Counted from the first letter of the stretch, positions 52,731 to 63,300 are shown. The stretch is DNA of 64,000 nt from Williamsia sp. (GCA_015069695.1 JADCRZ010000013.1:62001-126000), one strand, 5' to 3'. Notes: generated by a model not told the origin, from the letters alone. Numbers and translations: made by a program.

Positions 52731-53820
52731 ATGACACAAGAGCAAATCAAAAGTATGAGGGACCGGGTGAGCGTCCTGAGGAGGTTTCTTTGACGTCGAG
52801 AACAGACAAGACAAGATCACGCAGGACAGACAGCTGACCCAGGCTGCCGGTTTCTGGAACGACCCAGAGCGGGCAACGACCATCCTGAAAGAAGTGAAGA
52901 TAAACGAACAGTGGGTAAAACTGTACGAGCAGGTGAGCGGACAGGTAGAAGATTTTGCCGTGCTGTATGAATTCTGGAAAGATGGAGAAGGGGAAGAGGC
53001 TGAAGTAAAAGAAGCCTACGAAAAGGCCCTGCAGGGAATTGAAGAGGCAGAATTCAAAAGCACCCTCAACCAGCCTGAAGACGAGATGCCTGCCGTGCTG
53101 GAAATCAACAGCGGCGCAGGTGGCACAGAAAGCCAGGACTGGGCCGAGATGCTCCTGCGCATGTACCGCATGTACGGCGAAAAGCAGGGCTGGTCTGTTA
53201 CCGAGCTGGACCTGCAGGAAGGAGAAGGCGCCGGTATCAAGAGTGCCACCTTGCAGTTTGATGGCGATTTTGCGTACGGTTTTCTCAAGGCAGAAAGCGG
53301 TGTGCACCGCCTGGTGCGCATTTCACCTTTCGACAGCAACGCACGCAGGCACACTTCTTTTGCTTCCGTTTTTGTATATCCCCTCGTAGACGATTCAATT
53401 GAGATAGAGGTAAACCCTTCTGACCTGGAGTGGGCTTTTTTCAGAAGCGGTGGTGCCGGCGGACAAAACGTAAACAAAGTAGAAACGGCGGTTCGCCTGA
53501 AGCATATCCCCAGTGGTATTATTATTGAATGCCAGCAATCACGCACCCAGGGAGAAAACAGGGAAAAAGCCCTGAAGATGCTGAAGAGCAAGCTGTACGA
53601 GGAAGAGATCAGGAGGAGGGAAGAAATAAAAAATGCAGCCAACAACAACAAACAGAAAATAGAATGGGGCAGCCAGATCAGGAGCTATGTTTTTCATCCA
53701 TATAAAATGATCAAAGACCACCGCACCAATTTTGAAACCGGCAATGTACAGCCGGTGATGGACGGGGAACTGGATGGATTTATCAAGGCATACCTGATGG
53801 CAGAAAAAGAGAGCGGATAA
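52731..53820 (+). CDS. prfB: Peptide chain release factor 2 with programmed +1 frameshift
   Basis: RF2 ends translation at UGA and UAA. The gene starts at the ATG at 52731; 20 codons reach an in-frame TGA at 52791-52793, preceded by AGGAGG (52779-52784), TTT and CTT. A +1 slip on CTT continues as GAC at 52792 and gives a 362-residue product. The second part shows the codon-recognition SPF motif ([11 protein letters not shown]) and the catalytic GGQ in [11 protein letters not shown] frame called without the slip would wrongly begin near 52894. It is followed by pruA after 33 bp. Confidence 0.95.
52779..52794 (+). promoter_or_regulatory. prfB programmed frameshift site
   Basis: AGGAGG, three bases, then CTT TGA C: the same arrangement as in E. 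coli (AGGGGG, three bases, CTT TGA C). The internal Shine-Dalgarno stimulates slippage and the UGA stop makes the site sense RF2 levels. Confidence 0.93.
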
Positions 53821-53853
53821 ATTCAACACTTAGCATTCAAAATCAGCAATACC

Positions 53854-55491
53854 ATGAACTACGGATATTTTAATTACCCGGTACCGCAGAATGAGCCGGT
53901 ATTTTCTTATGCCCCGGGTAGCAAAGAAACCGAGGAATTAAAAAAAGCGCTGGCTAGTGCAAAAAGCCAGGAAACAGATATTCCCATGTATATCGGGTCG
54001 GAAGAAGTGCGCACGGGCAAGCGGGTAGCCATCCATCCCCCGCATGAGATAGCACATACCCTGGGTTATTTCCATGAAGGAGAAGAAAAGCACATTACAC
54101 AAGCCATCGAGGCCGCCCTGCAGGCCAGGGACGGCTGGGCCGAGTTGAGCTGGGAGAACAGGGCCAATATATTTTTAAAGGCGGCCCATCTGCTTTCTAC
54201 CAAATACCGCTATCGCATGAATGCGGCTACCATGCTGGGGCAAAGCAAAAACGTGTACCAGGCAGAAATAGACTCTGTTTGTGAATTCATTGATTTTTTA
54301 CAGTACAATGTTCATTTTCTCAGCGAGATCTACCGCCAGCAGCCCATCAGCGTACCGGGCGTGCACAACCGGCTGGAATACCGGCCCCTGGAAGGTTTTG
54401 TGCTGGCCGTTACGCCATTTAATTTTACCGCGATCGGCGGCAATCTCCCGACCTCGGCTGCCATGTGCGGCAACGTGGTGGTCTGGAAACCCGCCAATAC
54501 ACAGATCTACAGCGCGCAAATGATCATGCAGGTTTTAAAAGAAGCAGGTTTGCCGGATGGGGTCATTAATTTGATCTATGTAGATGGCCCAACCCTGGGT
54601 AAAGTGTGCTTCAGCCATCCTGATTTTGCCGGTATCCACTTTACGGGTTCCACCGGCGTGTTTAACAGCATGTGGAAATCGATCGGGGAGAATATAAATA
54701 ATTACCGCTCATACCCGCGCATTGTAGGGGAAACCGGCGGAAAAGATTTTGTGCTGGTACACCCCAGCGCGCAGGCAGATGTAGTGGTAACAGCCCTTGC
54801 CAGGGGCGCTTTTGAGTACCAGGGACAGAAATGTTCTGCTGCTTCGCGGGCGTATCTGCCCAGCAACCTGGCCGGCGAGATCAAGGAAAAACTCAGCAAG
54901 GTGCTCAAGACTTTTAAAATGGGGCCGGTTGATGATTTTTCCAATTTCATCAATGCCGTTATCGACGAGCGGAGTTTCGACAAGATAAAAAAATACCTGG
55001 ACGAGGTGCAGAACAGCGACCAGGCCAGTATCCTGGTCGGGGGCAAGTGTGATAAGTCGGCAGGTTATTTTATTGAACCCACGGTGATCGTAGCAAAGGA
55101 TCCCAAATACGTAACCATGTGCGAGGAGCTGTTCGGACCGGTGCTGACAATATATGAATACAATGCCGACGAGTTTGAGCAGACGCTTGACCTGGTGAAC
55201 ACCACCTCACCATATGCGCTTACAGGTTCTATTATTTCGCAGGACAGGCATGCGATCGAGCTGACGACTGCCAAGCTCCGCCATGCTGCCGGAAATTTTT
55301 ACATCAACGACAAGCCGACAGGCGCTGTGGTTGGGCAACAGCCATTTGGGGGTGCACGGGCTTCCGGAACCAACGACAAAGCCGGTTCTATCCTGAACCT
55401 CTACCGTTGGCTCAGTCCCCGCACCATCAAAGAAACTTTTTCTCCGCCTACAGATTACCGTTATCCGTTTTTACCGGAAGAGTCGGCGTAA
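53854..55491 (+). CDS. pruA: L-glutamate gamma-semialdehyde dehydrogenase (P5C dehydrogenase)
   Basis: A 545-residue aldehyde dehydrogenase that oxidises glutamate semialdehyde to glutamate, the second step of proline breakdown. The catalytic cysteine is C327 in GQKCSAASRAY and the general-base glutamate is E293 in VGETGGKDF. The N-terminal NYPVPQNEPV segment and the total length are those of the stand-alone P5C dehydrogenases. No proline dehydrogenase gene is adjacent. It lies 33 bp after prfB. Confidence 0.94.
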   Translation: MNYGYFNYPVPQNEPVFSYAPGSKETEELKKALASAKSQETDIPMYIGSEEVRTGKRVAIHPPHEIAHTLGYFHEGEEKHITQAIEAALQARDGWAELSWENRANIFLKAAHLLSTKYRYRMNAATMLGQSKNVYQAEIDSVCEFIDFLQYNVHFLSEIYRQQPISVPGVHNRLEYRPLEGFVLAVTPFNFTAIGGNLPTSAAMCGNVVVWKPANTQIYSAQMIMQVLKEAGLPDGVINLIYVDGPTLGKVCFSHPDFAGIHFTGSTGVFNSMWKSIGENINNYRSYPRIVGETGGKDFVLVHPSAQADVVVTALARGAFEYQGQKCSAASRAYLPSNLAGEIKEKLSKVLKTFKMGPVDDFSNFINAVIDERSFDKIKKYLDEVQNSDQASILVGGKCDKSAGYFIEPTVIVAKDPKYVTMCEELFGPVLTIYEYNADEFEQTLDLVNTTSPYALTGSIISQDRHAIELTTAKLRHAAGNFYINDKPTGAVVGQQPFGGARASGTNDKAGSILNLYRWLSPRTIKETFSPPTDYRYPFLPEESA

Positions 55492-55504
55492 GATCCGGAT
55501 GTAC

Positions 55505-55512
55505 TACTTTTG
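55505..55512 (+). promoter_or_regulatory. -7 box before pyrR
   Basis: TACTTTTG matches TAnnTTTG fully, 12 bp upstream of the TTG start of pyrR. No -33 TTG is visible, and the implied leader is only a few bases long. Confidence 0.45.
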
Positions 55513-55524
55513 TAAAAACTTATT

Positions 55525-56046
55525 TTGAAGACGATCCTCAACGAGCACCATTTGTCGCTGACCATCCAGCGCTTGTGTCACCAGATCCTGGAAAACCACC
55601 TGGATCTCAAGGACACGGTGCTCATTGGCATCCAGCCCCGGGGTATCTATGTGTCAGACCGGCTCGTGCGCGAACTCAAAAAAGAACTGCCGGGTCAGCC
55701 GGTCAATTATGGTTTGCTGGACATTACGTTTTACCGCGACGATGTGCGCAAACAGCTGCTCAAGGCAAACCATACCAATATCAACTTCACGGTGGAAAAC
55801 AAACATGTGATCCTTGTAGATGATGTCCTGTTCACCGGCCGTACCATCCGGGCAGCCATGGATGCCTTGCTTGATTTTGGCAGGCCGGCTTCCGTTGAGC
55901 TATGCGTTTTGATCGACAGGCGTTTCAGCCGCCAGCTGCCCATCCAGCCTGATTATATCGGAAAATCGATCGACTCGTTTCAGTCGCAAAAAGTAAAAGT
56001 ATTCTGGAAGGAAAAAGACGGGGCAGAAGAAGTGGTTTTAATGTAG
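55525..56046 (+). CDS. pyrR: PyrR bifunctional regulator/uracil phosphoribosyltransferase
   Basis: A 173-residue phosphoribosyltransferase-fold protein. The PRPP loop is VILVDDVLFTGRTIRAA, and the IGIQPRG and DITFYRDD segments are typical of PyrR. In Bacillus, PyrR binds pyr mRNA to control attenuation; here only the enzyme signature is visible and no leader hairpin is seen. The start codon is TTG. It precedes pyrB by 53 bp, so a pyrimidine operon is likely. Confidence 0.9.
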   Translation: MKTILNEHHLSLTIQRLCHQILENHLDLKDTVLIGIQPRGIYVSDRLVRELKKELPGQPVNYGLLDITFYRDDVRKQLLKANHTNINFTVENKHVILVDDVLFTGRTIRAAMDALLDFGRPASVELCVLIDRRFSRQLPIQPDYIGKSIDSFQSQKVKVFWKEKDGAEEVVLM

Positions 56047-56099
56047 CACCCGCAAGGATCTGTTGTATGTTAATAAAATTATTCTAATTTAGCTTTCTA

Positions 56100-57029
56100 A
56101 TGCAACTAAGTTCAAAACACCTTCTTGGCATTAGGCAGCTTACCGCACAAGACATCCAGCTTATATTAGATACAGCCTCCCAGTTCAAAGAAGTCCTGCA
56201 GCGCCCCATCAAAAAAGTTCCCTCTCTTCGCGACGTTACGATCGTTAACCTGTTTTACGAAAACTCTACCCGCACACGCATTTCTTTTGAGCTGGCGGAA
56301 AAGCGCCTGAGCGCCGATACGGTCAATTTTGCCGTGAGCGGCTCTTCTGTTTCAAAAGGCGAATCCCTGCTCGATACGGTGAACAATATCCTGTCGATGA
56401 AGGTAGACATGGTGGTGATGCGGCACAGCGCTACGGGGGCACCACATTTCTTATCCAAGCATATCCAGGCTTCTATCATCAATGCCGGCGATGGCATCAA
56501 TGAACATCCAACCCAAGCTTTGCTGGATGCGTTTTCGATAACAGAAAAGCTGCAGAGCCTGCGGGGGAAAAAGATCGCCATTGTAGGCGACATCATGCAT
56601 TCAAGGGTTGCGTTGAGCAATATTTACCTCCTGCGCAAAATGGAGGCAGAGGTGATGGTGGTAGGACCGCCCACCCTGATCCCAAAATATTTACAGGAAG
56701 CTTTTGATATCCGGGTTGAATACAACCTGCTCAAAGCCCTTCAATGGTGCGATGTGGCCAATGTGCTGCGCATCCAGCTGGAGCGGCAAAACCAGGTCTT
56801 GTTCTCCTCCCTGCGCGAATACAATCTGGCGTATGGAATCAAAAAGTCGGTGCTGGCCCAGCTAAAGAAAGAAATCGTGATCATGCATCCCGGCCCGATC
56901 AACAGGGGCGTAGAGATAGACAGTGATGTGGCAGACAGCCAGCAGTCGGTGATCCTGCAACAGGTGGAGAATGGAGTGGCTGTGCGGATGGCTGTGCTTT
57001 ACTTACTGGCCGGGCAAAGAGAATCCTGA
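56100..57029 (+). CDS. pyrB: Aspartate carbamoyltransferase catalytic subunit
   Basis: A 309-residue enzyme that joins carbamoyl phosphate and aspartate in pyrimidine synthesis. The carbamoyl-phosphate site STRTRISFELA is at about 58-68, with HPTQALLDAFSI later and the C-terminal HPGPINRGVEI loop. It has no adjacent pyrI, as expected for the PyrR-associated class of trimeric enzymes. It directly follows pyrR, and pyrE lies 1.3 kb downstream. Confidence 0.95.
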   Translation: MQLSSKHLLGIRQLTAQDIQLILDTASQFKEVLQRPIKKVPSLRDVTIVNLFYENSTRTRISFELAEKRLSADTVNFAVSGSSVSKGESLLDTVNNILSMKVDMVVMRHSATGAPHFLSKHIQASIINAGDGINEHPTQALLDAFSITEKLQSLRGKKIAIVGDIMHSRVALSNIYLLRKMEAEVMVVGPPTLIPKYLQEAFDIRVEYNLLKALQWCDVANVLRIQLERQNQVLFSSLREYNLAYGIKKSVLAQLKKEIVIMHPGPINRGVEIDSDVADSQQSVILQQVENGVAVRMAVLYLLAGQRES

Positions 57030-57089
57030 CCCTTGTTGTTGAATGAGGGAAGACATCATTTTATTAAACCAATTATTTAAAAGATCCGT

Positions 57090-57575
57090 ATGAAACGCAT
57101 CGGCCTTTTCCCAGGAACCTTTGATCCGGTCACGATCGGTCATCTGGACATCATCGACCGCTCGCTGGCTTTGTTTGACAAGCTGGTTATCGGCATCGGG
57201 AAAAATGCCAATAAGCAACCAATGTTTTCGGAGGAGCTGCGGCAGTCGTGGATTGAAAATATCTACAAGGGCAATCCAAAGGTAGAGGTAGTGGTATATG
57301 AAGGACTGACAGTGGAATGCTGCAAAAAGGTCAATGCCCGCTTTATCCTCCGGGGTATACGCTATGTTAATGATTTCGAATATGAAAAGGCGATTGCCGA
57401 TATGAACCGGAGTTTGGCCAGCAACATTGAGACCATCTTTTTAACCTGTCTGCCCCAATATACATCGGTTGCCTCTACACTGGTACGGGATGTCATCCGC
57501 AACGGGGGAGATGCCTCCCAGTTCCTCCCCAAATTGGTTCTGCACTATTTGGAGAAAGAAAACTTACTCACCTGA
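57090..57575 (+). CDS. coaD: Phosphopantetheine adenylyltransferase
   Basis: A 161-residue enzyme that makes dephospho-CoA from 4'-phosphopantetheine and ATP. The nucleotidyltransferase motif is GTFDPVTIGH (TxGH in place of HxGH), and the RGIRYVNDFEYE segment binds the substrate. The length fits CoaD. Confidence 0.96.
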   Translation: MKRIGLFPGTFDPVTIGHLDIIDRSLALFDKLVIGIGKNANKQPMFSEELRQSWIENIYKGNPKVEVVVYEGLTVECCKKVNARFILRGIRYVNDFEYEKAIADMNRSLASNIETIFLTCLPQYTSVASTLVRDVIRNGGDASQFLPKLVLHYLEKENLLT

Positions 57576-57632
57576 AAAGGGAGCCCTAAATTCTGCTTAA
57601 CATAATTTATCCACTCTTCTATGTTCCCTGTT

Positions 57633-58262
57633 TTAATTTTCAGGCCGGTAGGAGTCCAGTACATCCCTGATCGCCTGGTAAGTATTGCTGAGTACTTCCC
57701 CCAGTTGGTCAGGCCTTATCCATTTTACTTCCAGGATATCTTCTTCGGTTTGCGCTGTAAGTGAGGTCTTGCTATCTGCTGTCATCTGGTACCAATAGGT
57801 TTCCTTTAAGATTTCTTCTCCATCCTGCTGGTAAGTGTGATAAGTTACCAGCAGTTCTTTCTCCAGGGTAAGACCTGAAAGACCCGTTTCCTCTTCTACT
57901 TCCCTGAGCGCACAGGCAGGAAGGGTTTCTCCGGGATCGAGTTTGCCTTTGGGAAGATCCCAGCGGCCGCGGCGGAAGATAAACAGGATCTCGCCCCGTT
58001 CGTTGATGACCAGTCCGCCGCCTGCCTGTATAACCGTAAACTGATCCCAGAAAGCCTCTTTGAGTTCACTTAAGGGCTCATGGTAATAGATAACGGCGTC
58101 TGTTTTTTCTGACCGGATATTTTGAAATGCACTATGGAGGTGGCTGGGTGATAAACCATTGACGAATAAGATCTTTGGCTTGTCCAGGTACGGCGTGAGC
58201 TCCGGACCAGGCGTATCAAGCAGGAAGATGGGCTTTTGGTCAAAATAAATTTTATAGTGCAT
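57633..58262 (-). CDS. NUDIX hydrolase
   Basis: A 209-residue protein with a Nudix box GKLDPGETLPACALREVEEETG (about 121-142), which matches the metal-binding consensus. About 100 N-terminal residues are a poorly conserved extra domain with an EPLSELK-like helix. The WDLPKGKLDPGE context resembles the ADP-sugar and dinucleoside polyphosphate hydrolases. Substrate unknown. Divergent from pyrE. Confidence 0.88.
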   Translation of the reverse strand: MHYKIYFDQKPIFLLDTPGPELTPYLDKPKILFVNGLSPSHLHSAFQNIRSEKTDAVIYYHEPLSELKEAFWDQFTVIQAGGGLVINERGEILFIFRRGRWDLPKGKLDPGETLPACALREVEEETGLSGLTLEKELLVTYHTYQQDGEEILKETYWYQMTADSKTSLTAQTEEDILEVKWIRPDQLGEVLSNTYQAIRDVLDSYRPEN

Positions 58263-58269
58263 ATGCGTG

Positions 58270-58277
58270 CAAATGTA
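58270..58277 (-). promoter_or_regulatory. -7 box of the NUDIX gene
   Basis: The minus strand reads TACATTTG, a full TAnnTTTG match, only 7 bp upstream of the ATG. A transcript from here would be leaderless or nearly so. No -33 element is clear. Confidence 0.4.
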
Positions 58278-58313
58278 TTCTTATTTATAGCAGCATGATT
58301 GCATCAATAACCC

Positions 58314-58321
58314 TACTTTCG
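58314..58321 (+). promoter_or_regulatory. Weak -7 box of pyrE
   Basis: TACTTTCG differs from TAnnTTTG at one position and ends 4 bp before the pyrE ATG, again implying a nearly leaderless mRNA. Confidence 0.25.
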
Positions 58322-58325
58322 CTTT

Positions 58326-58958
58326 ATGACCGACCAAAAAGCTGTAGCAGAAAAATTATTGCAGATCGATGCCATCCGGTTAAGTCCGGCCGCTCCGTTT
58401 ACCTGGGCAAGCGGCTGGAAAAGTCCGATCTACTGCGACAATCGGAAAGTCCTTTCTTTTCCTTATGTCCGCGATTTTATCAAATCAGAGATGTGCAACC
58501 TGGTTTTTGATCAGTTTCCGGATGCAGACCTGCTAGCAGGTGTGGCCACAGCCGGAATAGCCTGGGGGGCGATGGCTGCCGACCAGCTCAAGCTTCCCTT
58601 TGTATATGTCCGGTCTAAACCAAAAGAACACGGGCTTGGTAACCAGATTGAAGGTTTTTTTGAAAAAGGCTGGAAAACGGTTGTGATCGAAGACCTCGTA
58701 TCGACCGGCAAAAGCAGTTTGCAGGCGGTAGAAGCGCTCCAGGCGGCCGGTCTGGAAATCAACGGCGTAGTATCGATCTTTAACTACAACTTCGCGCAGG
58801 CTGCTGAGGCGTTTGATAGAATGAGCATAGATACACGCTCCCTTACCGACTATAATACCCTGATCAAACTGGCTGTTGAAAAAGGGACGGTTTCAGCAGA
58901 CCAGGAGGCCGTTTTGTTAAAATGGAGAGAGAACCCTTCTGTTTGGACCGGGCTTTAA
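58326..58958 (+). CDS. pyrE: Orotate phosphoribosyltransferase
   Basis: A 210-residue enzyme that converts orotate and PRPP to orotidine 5'-phosphate. The PRPP loop is VVIEDLVSTGKSS and the RSKPKEHGLGNQIEG loop is the OPRTase flexible catalytic loop. The first methionine at 58326 gives a normal N-terminus. It is close to pyrB but separated by coaD and the NUDIX gene. Confidence 0.95.
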   Translation: MTDQKAVAEKLLQIDAIRLSPAAPFTWASGWKSPIYCDNRKVLSFPYVRDFIKSEMCNLVFDQFPDADLLAGVATAGIAWGAMAADQLKLPFVYVRSKPKEHGLGNQIEGFFEKGWKTVVIEDLVSTGKSSLQAVEALQAAGLEINGVVSIFNYNFAQAAEAFDRMSIDTRSLTDYNTLIKLAVEKGTVSADQEAVLLKWRENPSVWTGL

Positions 58959-58983
58959 TTATATTTGAACAGAATTCTTTATT

Positions 58984-59355
58984 ATGAAGCAGCTGAAGCT
59001 TGTTCTTGTCATGATCCTTGGCTTTTTGTCATTTTCGTTTGCACAGTCCAAAAAGCCGGTTTTAACCGCCACGATCAATACCCCCAATGCGCAATGTGAT
59101 GTATGTAAACAACGCATAGAATCTTTTATGACCCGGGAAGAAGGCGTGATCAAGACCGTGGTTGATTTTAGAAGAAAGGTGACCAAGGTGACGTATTTCA
59201 CCGAGCGGACAAACATAGAGAACATAAAAACCGCTATAGCCAACCTGGGCTTTGATGCGGATGATGTAACTGCCAATCCTGAATTTTACAATAAGCTGCC
59301 CCAGTGTTGTAAGAAAACAGAAGACGGAGGCGGAAAGCCCCCGGTGAAACCCTGA
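58984..59355 (+). CDS. Secreted heavy-metal-associated (HMA) domain protein
   Basis: A 123-residue protein with a signal peptide (MKQLKLVLVMILGFLSFSFAQ). The following HMA-like ferredoxin fold has a CDVC metal motif (residues about 39-42) where cytosolic HMA domains have MxCxxC, and a second pair CC occurs near 108. It likely binds copper or a similar ion in the periplasm. It lies 25 bp behind pyrE. Family members of this size are common in Chitinophagaceae. Confidence 0.72.
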   Translation: MKQLKLVLVMILGFLSFSFAQSKKPVLTATINTPNAQCDVCKQRIESFMTREEGVIKTVVDFRRKVTKVTYFTERTNIENIKTAIANLGFDADDVTANPEFYNKLPQCCKKTEDGGGKPPVKP

Positions 59356-59384
59356 TTGGCTGTATCAGTCCTTACGCATACTGT

Positions 59385-59849
59385 TTATTTAAAAAGATCC
59401 AGGCGCTGTTTTCCTTCATAATGGAGGGGAAACGTGAAGTAAAAGCCGGCCTTTCCGATTTTGGCTTTTCCATCCAATCTTATATTATACTCCTGGGTGA
59501 GCAGGGCACCCAGCCCGTTCAATAGCACTTTTTTCAGCTCCACTTCTTTGATGGATACAGGTACGAGAAAGGTATCCCGCTTTGGGATTTCCATGAGGGT
59601 ATCCAAAACAGATTTGCCAAAATACTGGTCGTTCACATAAAAATTCATTTCTGCCGATTTCAAGCGCAGTTTGTAAGGATTCGGGTTATAAAATTTTAAA
59701 TCTGCCGACAGGTCAGACCTTCCTTTGGTAATCTCAGAAACCTGGAAGTGCTGGAAATCGACATACTGCAAAGCCTGCGGCTTTTTACAGCTGGCAAATA
59801 TTCCCACAAAAAACACCAGAAAACAACAATAGGAGAGTAGGCATTTCAT
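59385..59849 (-). CDS. LEA type 2 family lipoprotein
   Basis: A 154-residue lipoprotein: the signal peptide ends in the lipobox IFASC. The mature part has a WHy/LEA2-like beta-sandwich (LSADLKFYNPNPYKLRLKSAEMNFYVN). The ATG at 59849 is chosen because the longer frame to 59909 adds a second hydrophobic segment before the lipobox. Convergent with the HMA-domain gene. Function unknown; LEA2 proteins are linked to stress tolerance. Confidence 0.75.
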   Translation of the reverse strand: MKCLLSYCCFLVFFVGIFASCKKPQALQYVDFQHFQVSEITKGRSDLSADLKFYNPNPYKLRLKSAEMNFYVNDQYFGKSVLDTLMEIPKRDTFLVPVSIKEVELKKVLLNGLGALLTQEYNIRLDGKAKIGKAGFYFTFPLHYEGKQRLDLFK

Positions 59850-60374
59850 GGGTGCGAAACTACCAAGAAAAATGCTGCAATAAATCCCAAAAATGGATGC
59901 TAAAACCAATAGCAGACAATGATTTTAGGCTTGTCTAAAAATTCGATTTTATAAACTAATTTATTTAGCATTAAACAAGACTTGTAAACAATTAATTTAC
60001 AATGCATAATAAATAAAAAATGCAAATTATAAGAGTGCATTCCTGGATATTTATGTGCTTCATGATTAACTTTAAAATGTGTATTTAGGAAAAGTTAGAA
60101 TAAAATTGTATATTTCATTTTTTTTGTTGATTTTCATTAAGTTGTGATATAAAAATGATTATTAATGACAGATACAGTGCTGATAACTAGATTTCCCGGT
60201 GTTCAAGTAAGTTTTCAAGATTTGACATGCTCACCCATCTGTTCTGTTGAAACCTGCATCCAGGTTAGAAGTTGATGAAAAGAGCACGATCGCATAATAG
60301 AATGGCAAAATCGTTTTGTAGATAGCAACCATTATCTTTATACATCCGGATATAAAAACCCAGTTCTGTTTACA
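59850..60374. other. AT-rich intergenic region before the giant exported protein
   Basis: A 525-bp stretch clearly more AT-rich than its neighbours, with no plausible gene. It holds one small inverted repeat, TTGTAAA (59982-59988) with TTTACAA (59996-60002), which could be an operator. TATCTTTA at 60333-60340 with TTTTG 14 nt upstream resembles a promoter but the spacing is short. The composition suggests several regulatory sites for the cell-surface gene that follows. Confidence 0.4.
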
Positions 60375-63300
60375 TTGAAAAGTCTTTTGTTAAGGCTCTC
60401 TGTCTTTGGGGCTTGCCTGCTGGCTGCTCTTTCTTCCTTCTCACAGGATTTTACCAATAAGGGCAAAGACTTTTGGGTTGCCTATGGTAACCATGTAAGA
60501 ATGTTCTCATCTATCAGCAACAGTACCCCGGCCGAAAAAATGCAGCTGTACATGACATCGGATGTGAATACCTCGGGTACGGTAGACATTCCCGGCATCA
60601 GCACTTCGCTTAGCTTTACGGTTACAGCCAATCAGATTACCACCCTCGACATACCCCGAGCTGCAGCCTTGCTCGATGAAGGCGTGTATAACCTGGGGAT
60701 ACATATAAAAGCCCTCAAGCCCGTGGTTGTATACAGCTTTATATATGTGAATTCTATATCCGGCGCCACCTTGTGCCTGCCGGTCAATACGCTTGGGAGA
60801 GACTATTACTCAATCAATTATACCCAGATCTCCAACGAAACAAACTCTTATTCTTATTTTGACGTGATCGCTACCGATACCGGCACCACCACGGTAGAGA
60901 TCACACCTTCCCAGGCTACCAAAGGGGGGCATGCAGCCGGTATTCCGTACATGATCTCCCTGACCCAGGGGCAGATCTACCAGGCTTTGGGCGTTTCAAC
61001 AAGCAGCGGGTCTGCTAACAGGGGAGTAGATCTTACGGGCTCACGCATCCGCTCTATCAGCACCGGCATAGGCACCTGTAAGAAAATAGCCGTTTTTTGC
61101 GGCAGCGGAAAGATTTCCATCGGCTGTGCACCCAACGCCGGTACCTCTGATAACCTCTACCAGCAAATGTACCCGCTGAGCACCTGGGGCAAAACCTACC
61201 TGACCGTGCCTTCCGTAAACAAAGCAAGCAGTGTCAACCAGAACAATATTTACAGGATATTTAAGTCTGACCCCTCTGCTACGGTAAAGCTGGACGGTAC
61301 GGTAATCAACGGTAACTTGTATACCAACAACCAGTATTATGAATTCAACAGCCAAAACCCGGCTTATATTGAATCAGACAAACCCATCCTGGTAGCGCAA
61401 TACCTGACCACATCAGGCTGCAGCGGCAATACCGGACAGGGTGATCCGGAAATGATCTACCTGAACCCTGTTGAGCAAACCATATCCAGTGTTACCCTGA
61501 ATTCCATGCAGCCAGCGGCCAATACAAATATAAATGAGCACCACATCAATGTTGTATGCAGAAATGCGCCGGAGATTACCGGCTCGTTCAGGATCGATGG
61601 CGTGCTTACAGGCGGTTTTAAGCCATTGGCTACCAACACGGCGTATGCATATGCCCAACTTACGGTTACCCAGGGGACCCACACCCTTTCCTGCGATTCG
61701 GGCTTTAATGCCATTGCGTACGGGTTTGGAAGCGCAGAATCGTATGGATATTCTGCCGGAACCAATCTCAAAGACCTTTACCAGTTTGTTTCGGTCCAAA
61801 ACCAATATGCGACAGTCAGCTTTCCGGCTGCCTGCCGCAACTCTCCGTTCAAGTTTTCCATGACCCTGCCTTATAAACCCCTTTCGCTCAAATGGGTGTT
61901 CAACGGGCTGTTTACCGATACAATCGTATATAACCCGGTCGTGGATTCATCCTGGACCGTGAACGACCGCGTGTTGTACCGCTTCAAGCTCGACCGGTTT
62001 TACACCATCTCAAGCATCGCTACTTACCCGATCACCATTTTTGCCAACAACCCGACCTCCGACGGTTGCAGCGGGGAGCAGGAGATCAGCTATGACCTTC
62101 AGATATTTGAACGGCCCCAGGCAGCGTTTACCGGCAGTTTGCCCCAATGCCTGGGTGATACCATGAAATTAGTTGACACAACCAATGGCAATGGCCGGGC
62201 AGTCGTAAAATGGACCTGGGATTTTGGCGATGGCTCCAGCTCAACCCTCAAAAATCCATCCCATGTTTACCGCACTGCCGGGTCTTATAAGTTGAATTTC
62301 AATGCCATTACAGATGTTGGCTGTTTATCTGATACGATATCCAAAGTTGTTACACTGACCGAATTGCCGGTTGCAGCTTTTACAACAGCCAATGCCGTGT
62401 GCGAAAAAACGCCTGTACAATTCAAAGACGGATCCACCCCCGCCAACGGCGACATCACAAAATGGAACTGGAACTTTGGCGACGGCAGCACAGCCACAAC
62501 CCAGTCGCCGGTACATACATTTGCCCAGGGCAGCAGCACCGTAAGCCTGCAGGTAGAAACAAAAACCGGTTGTAAAAGCAGTGTGTCCCAAGCGCTCGCT
62601 GTCAATTACCAGCCGCATCCCCGCTTTGGCCTGCCGGAAATCTGCCTGAACGATGCGTCTGCGACCTTTACCGATTCTTCCACCATTGCAAACAATTCAC
62701 AAGGGGGTTTTCGCTACCGCTGGCAGTTTGGCGATGCTGCTGCCACGGCTGCCAACCCGGATACCTCCTTGCTCAGGAATCCCTCCCATAAATACACCGC
62801 CACTGGCAATTACCGGGTTACCTTGCAGGTTACCACTGCTGCCGGCTGTGTGGCTGATACTACCCAGCTCTTTACGGTAAATGGAGCCGTGCCGAAGGCG
62901 GACCTGGTTGTGAAGTCACCGGATCAGCTTTGCAGCAATGCAGCCGTTGAGCTGACTGACAAAGCGGGGGTCGATTTTGGGAAAATCACCCGGGTAGAGA
63001 TTTACTGGGATTATGGCAATGACCCTGCGCTGAAAACGGTGGATGACAACCCTGTTGCCGGGGCCACTTACAAGCATTTATATCCGGCATTTGGTATGCC
63101 TGTTTCAAAAACCGTTCAGGTGGCTTACAAGGTGTTTTCAGGCATCAGCTGCAGCGACCAGGTCGTTAAAACCATCACCCTGTTGGCCCGCCCTGTGCTG
63201 AAGACAGACTCCATTCCGCCGGTTTGTGCAGACAAGCCTTCCTTCAGGATAGCTGCCATGCAGGAAATCAACGGATTGACGGGTTCAGGCGTGTATGCAG

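Noticed and set aside
52894-53820. prfB read as a shorter frame without frameshifting
   Set aside because: It would miss the N-terminal domain. The upstream ATG, AGGAGG and CTT-TGA-C explain the full protein.
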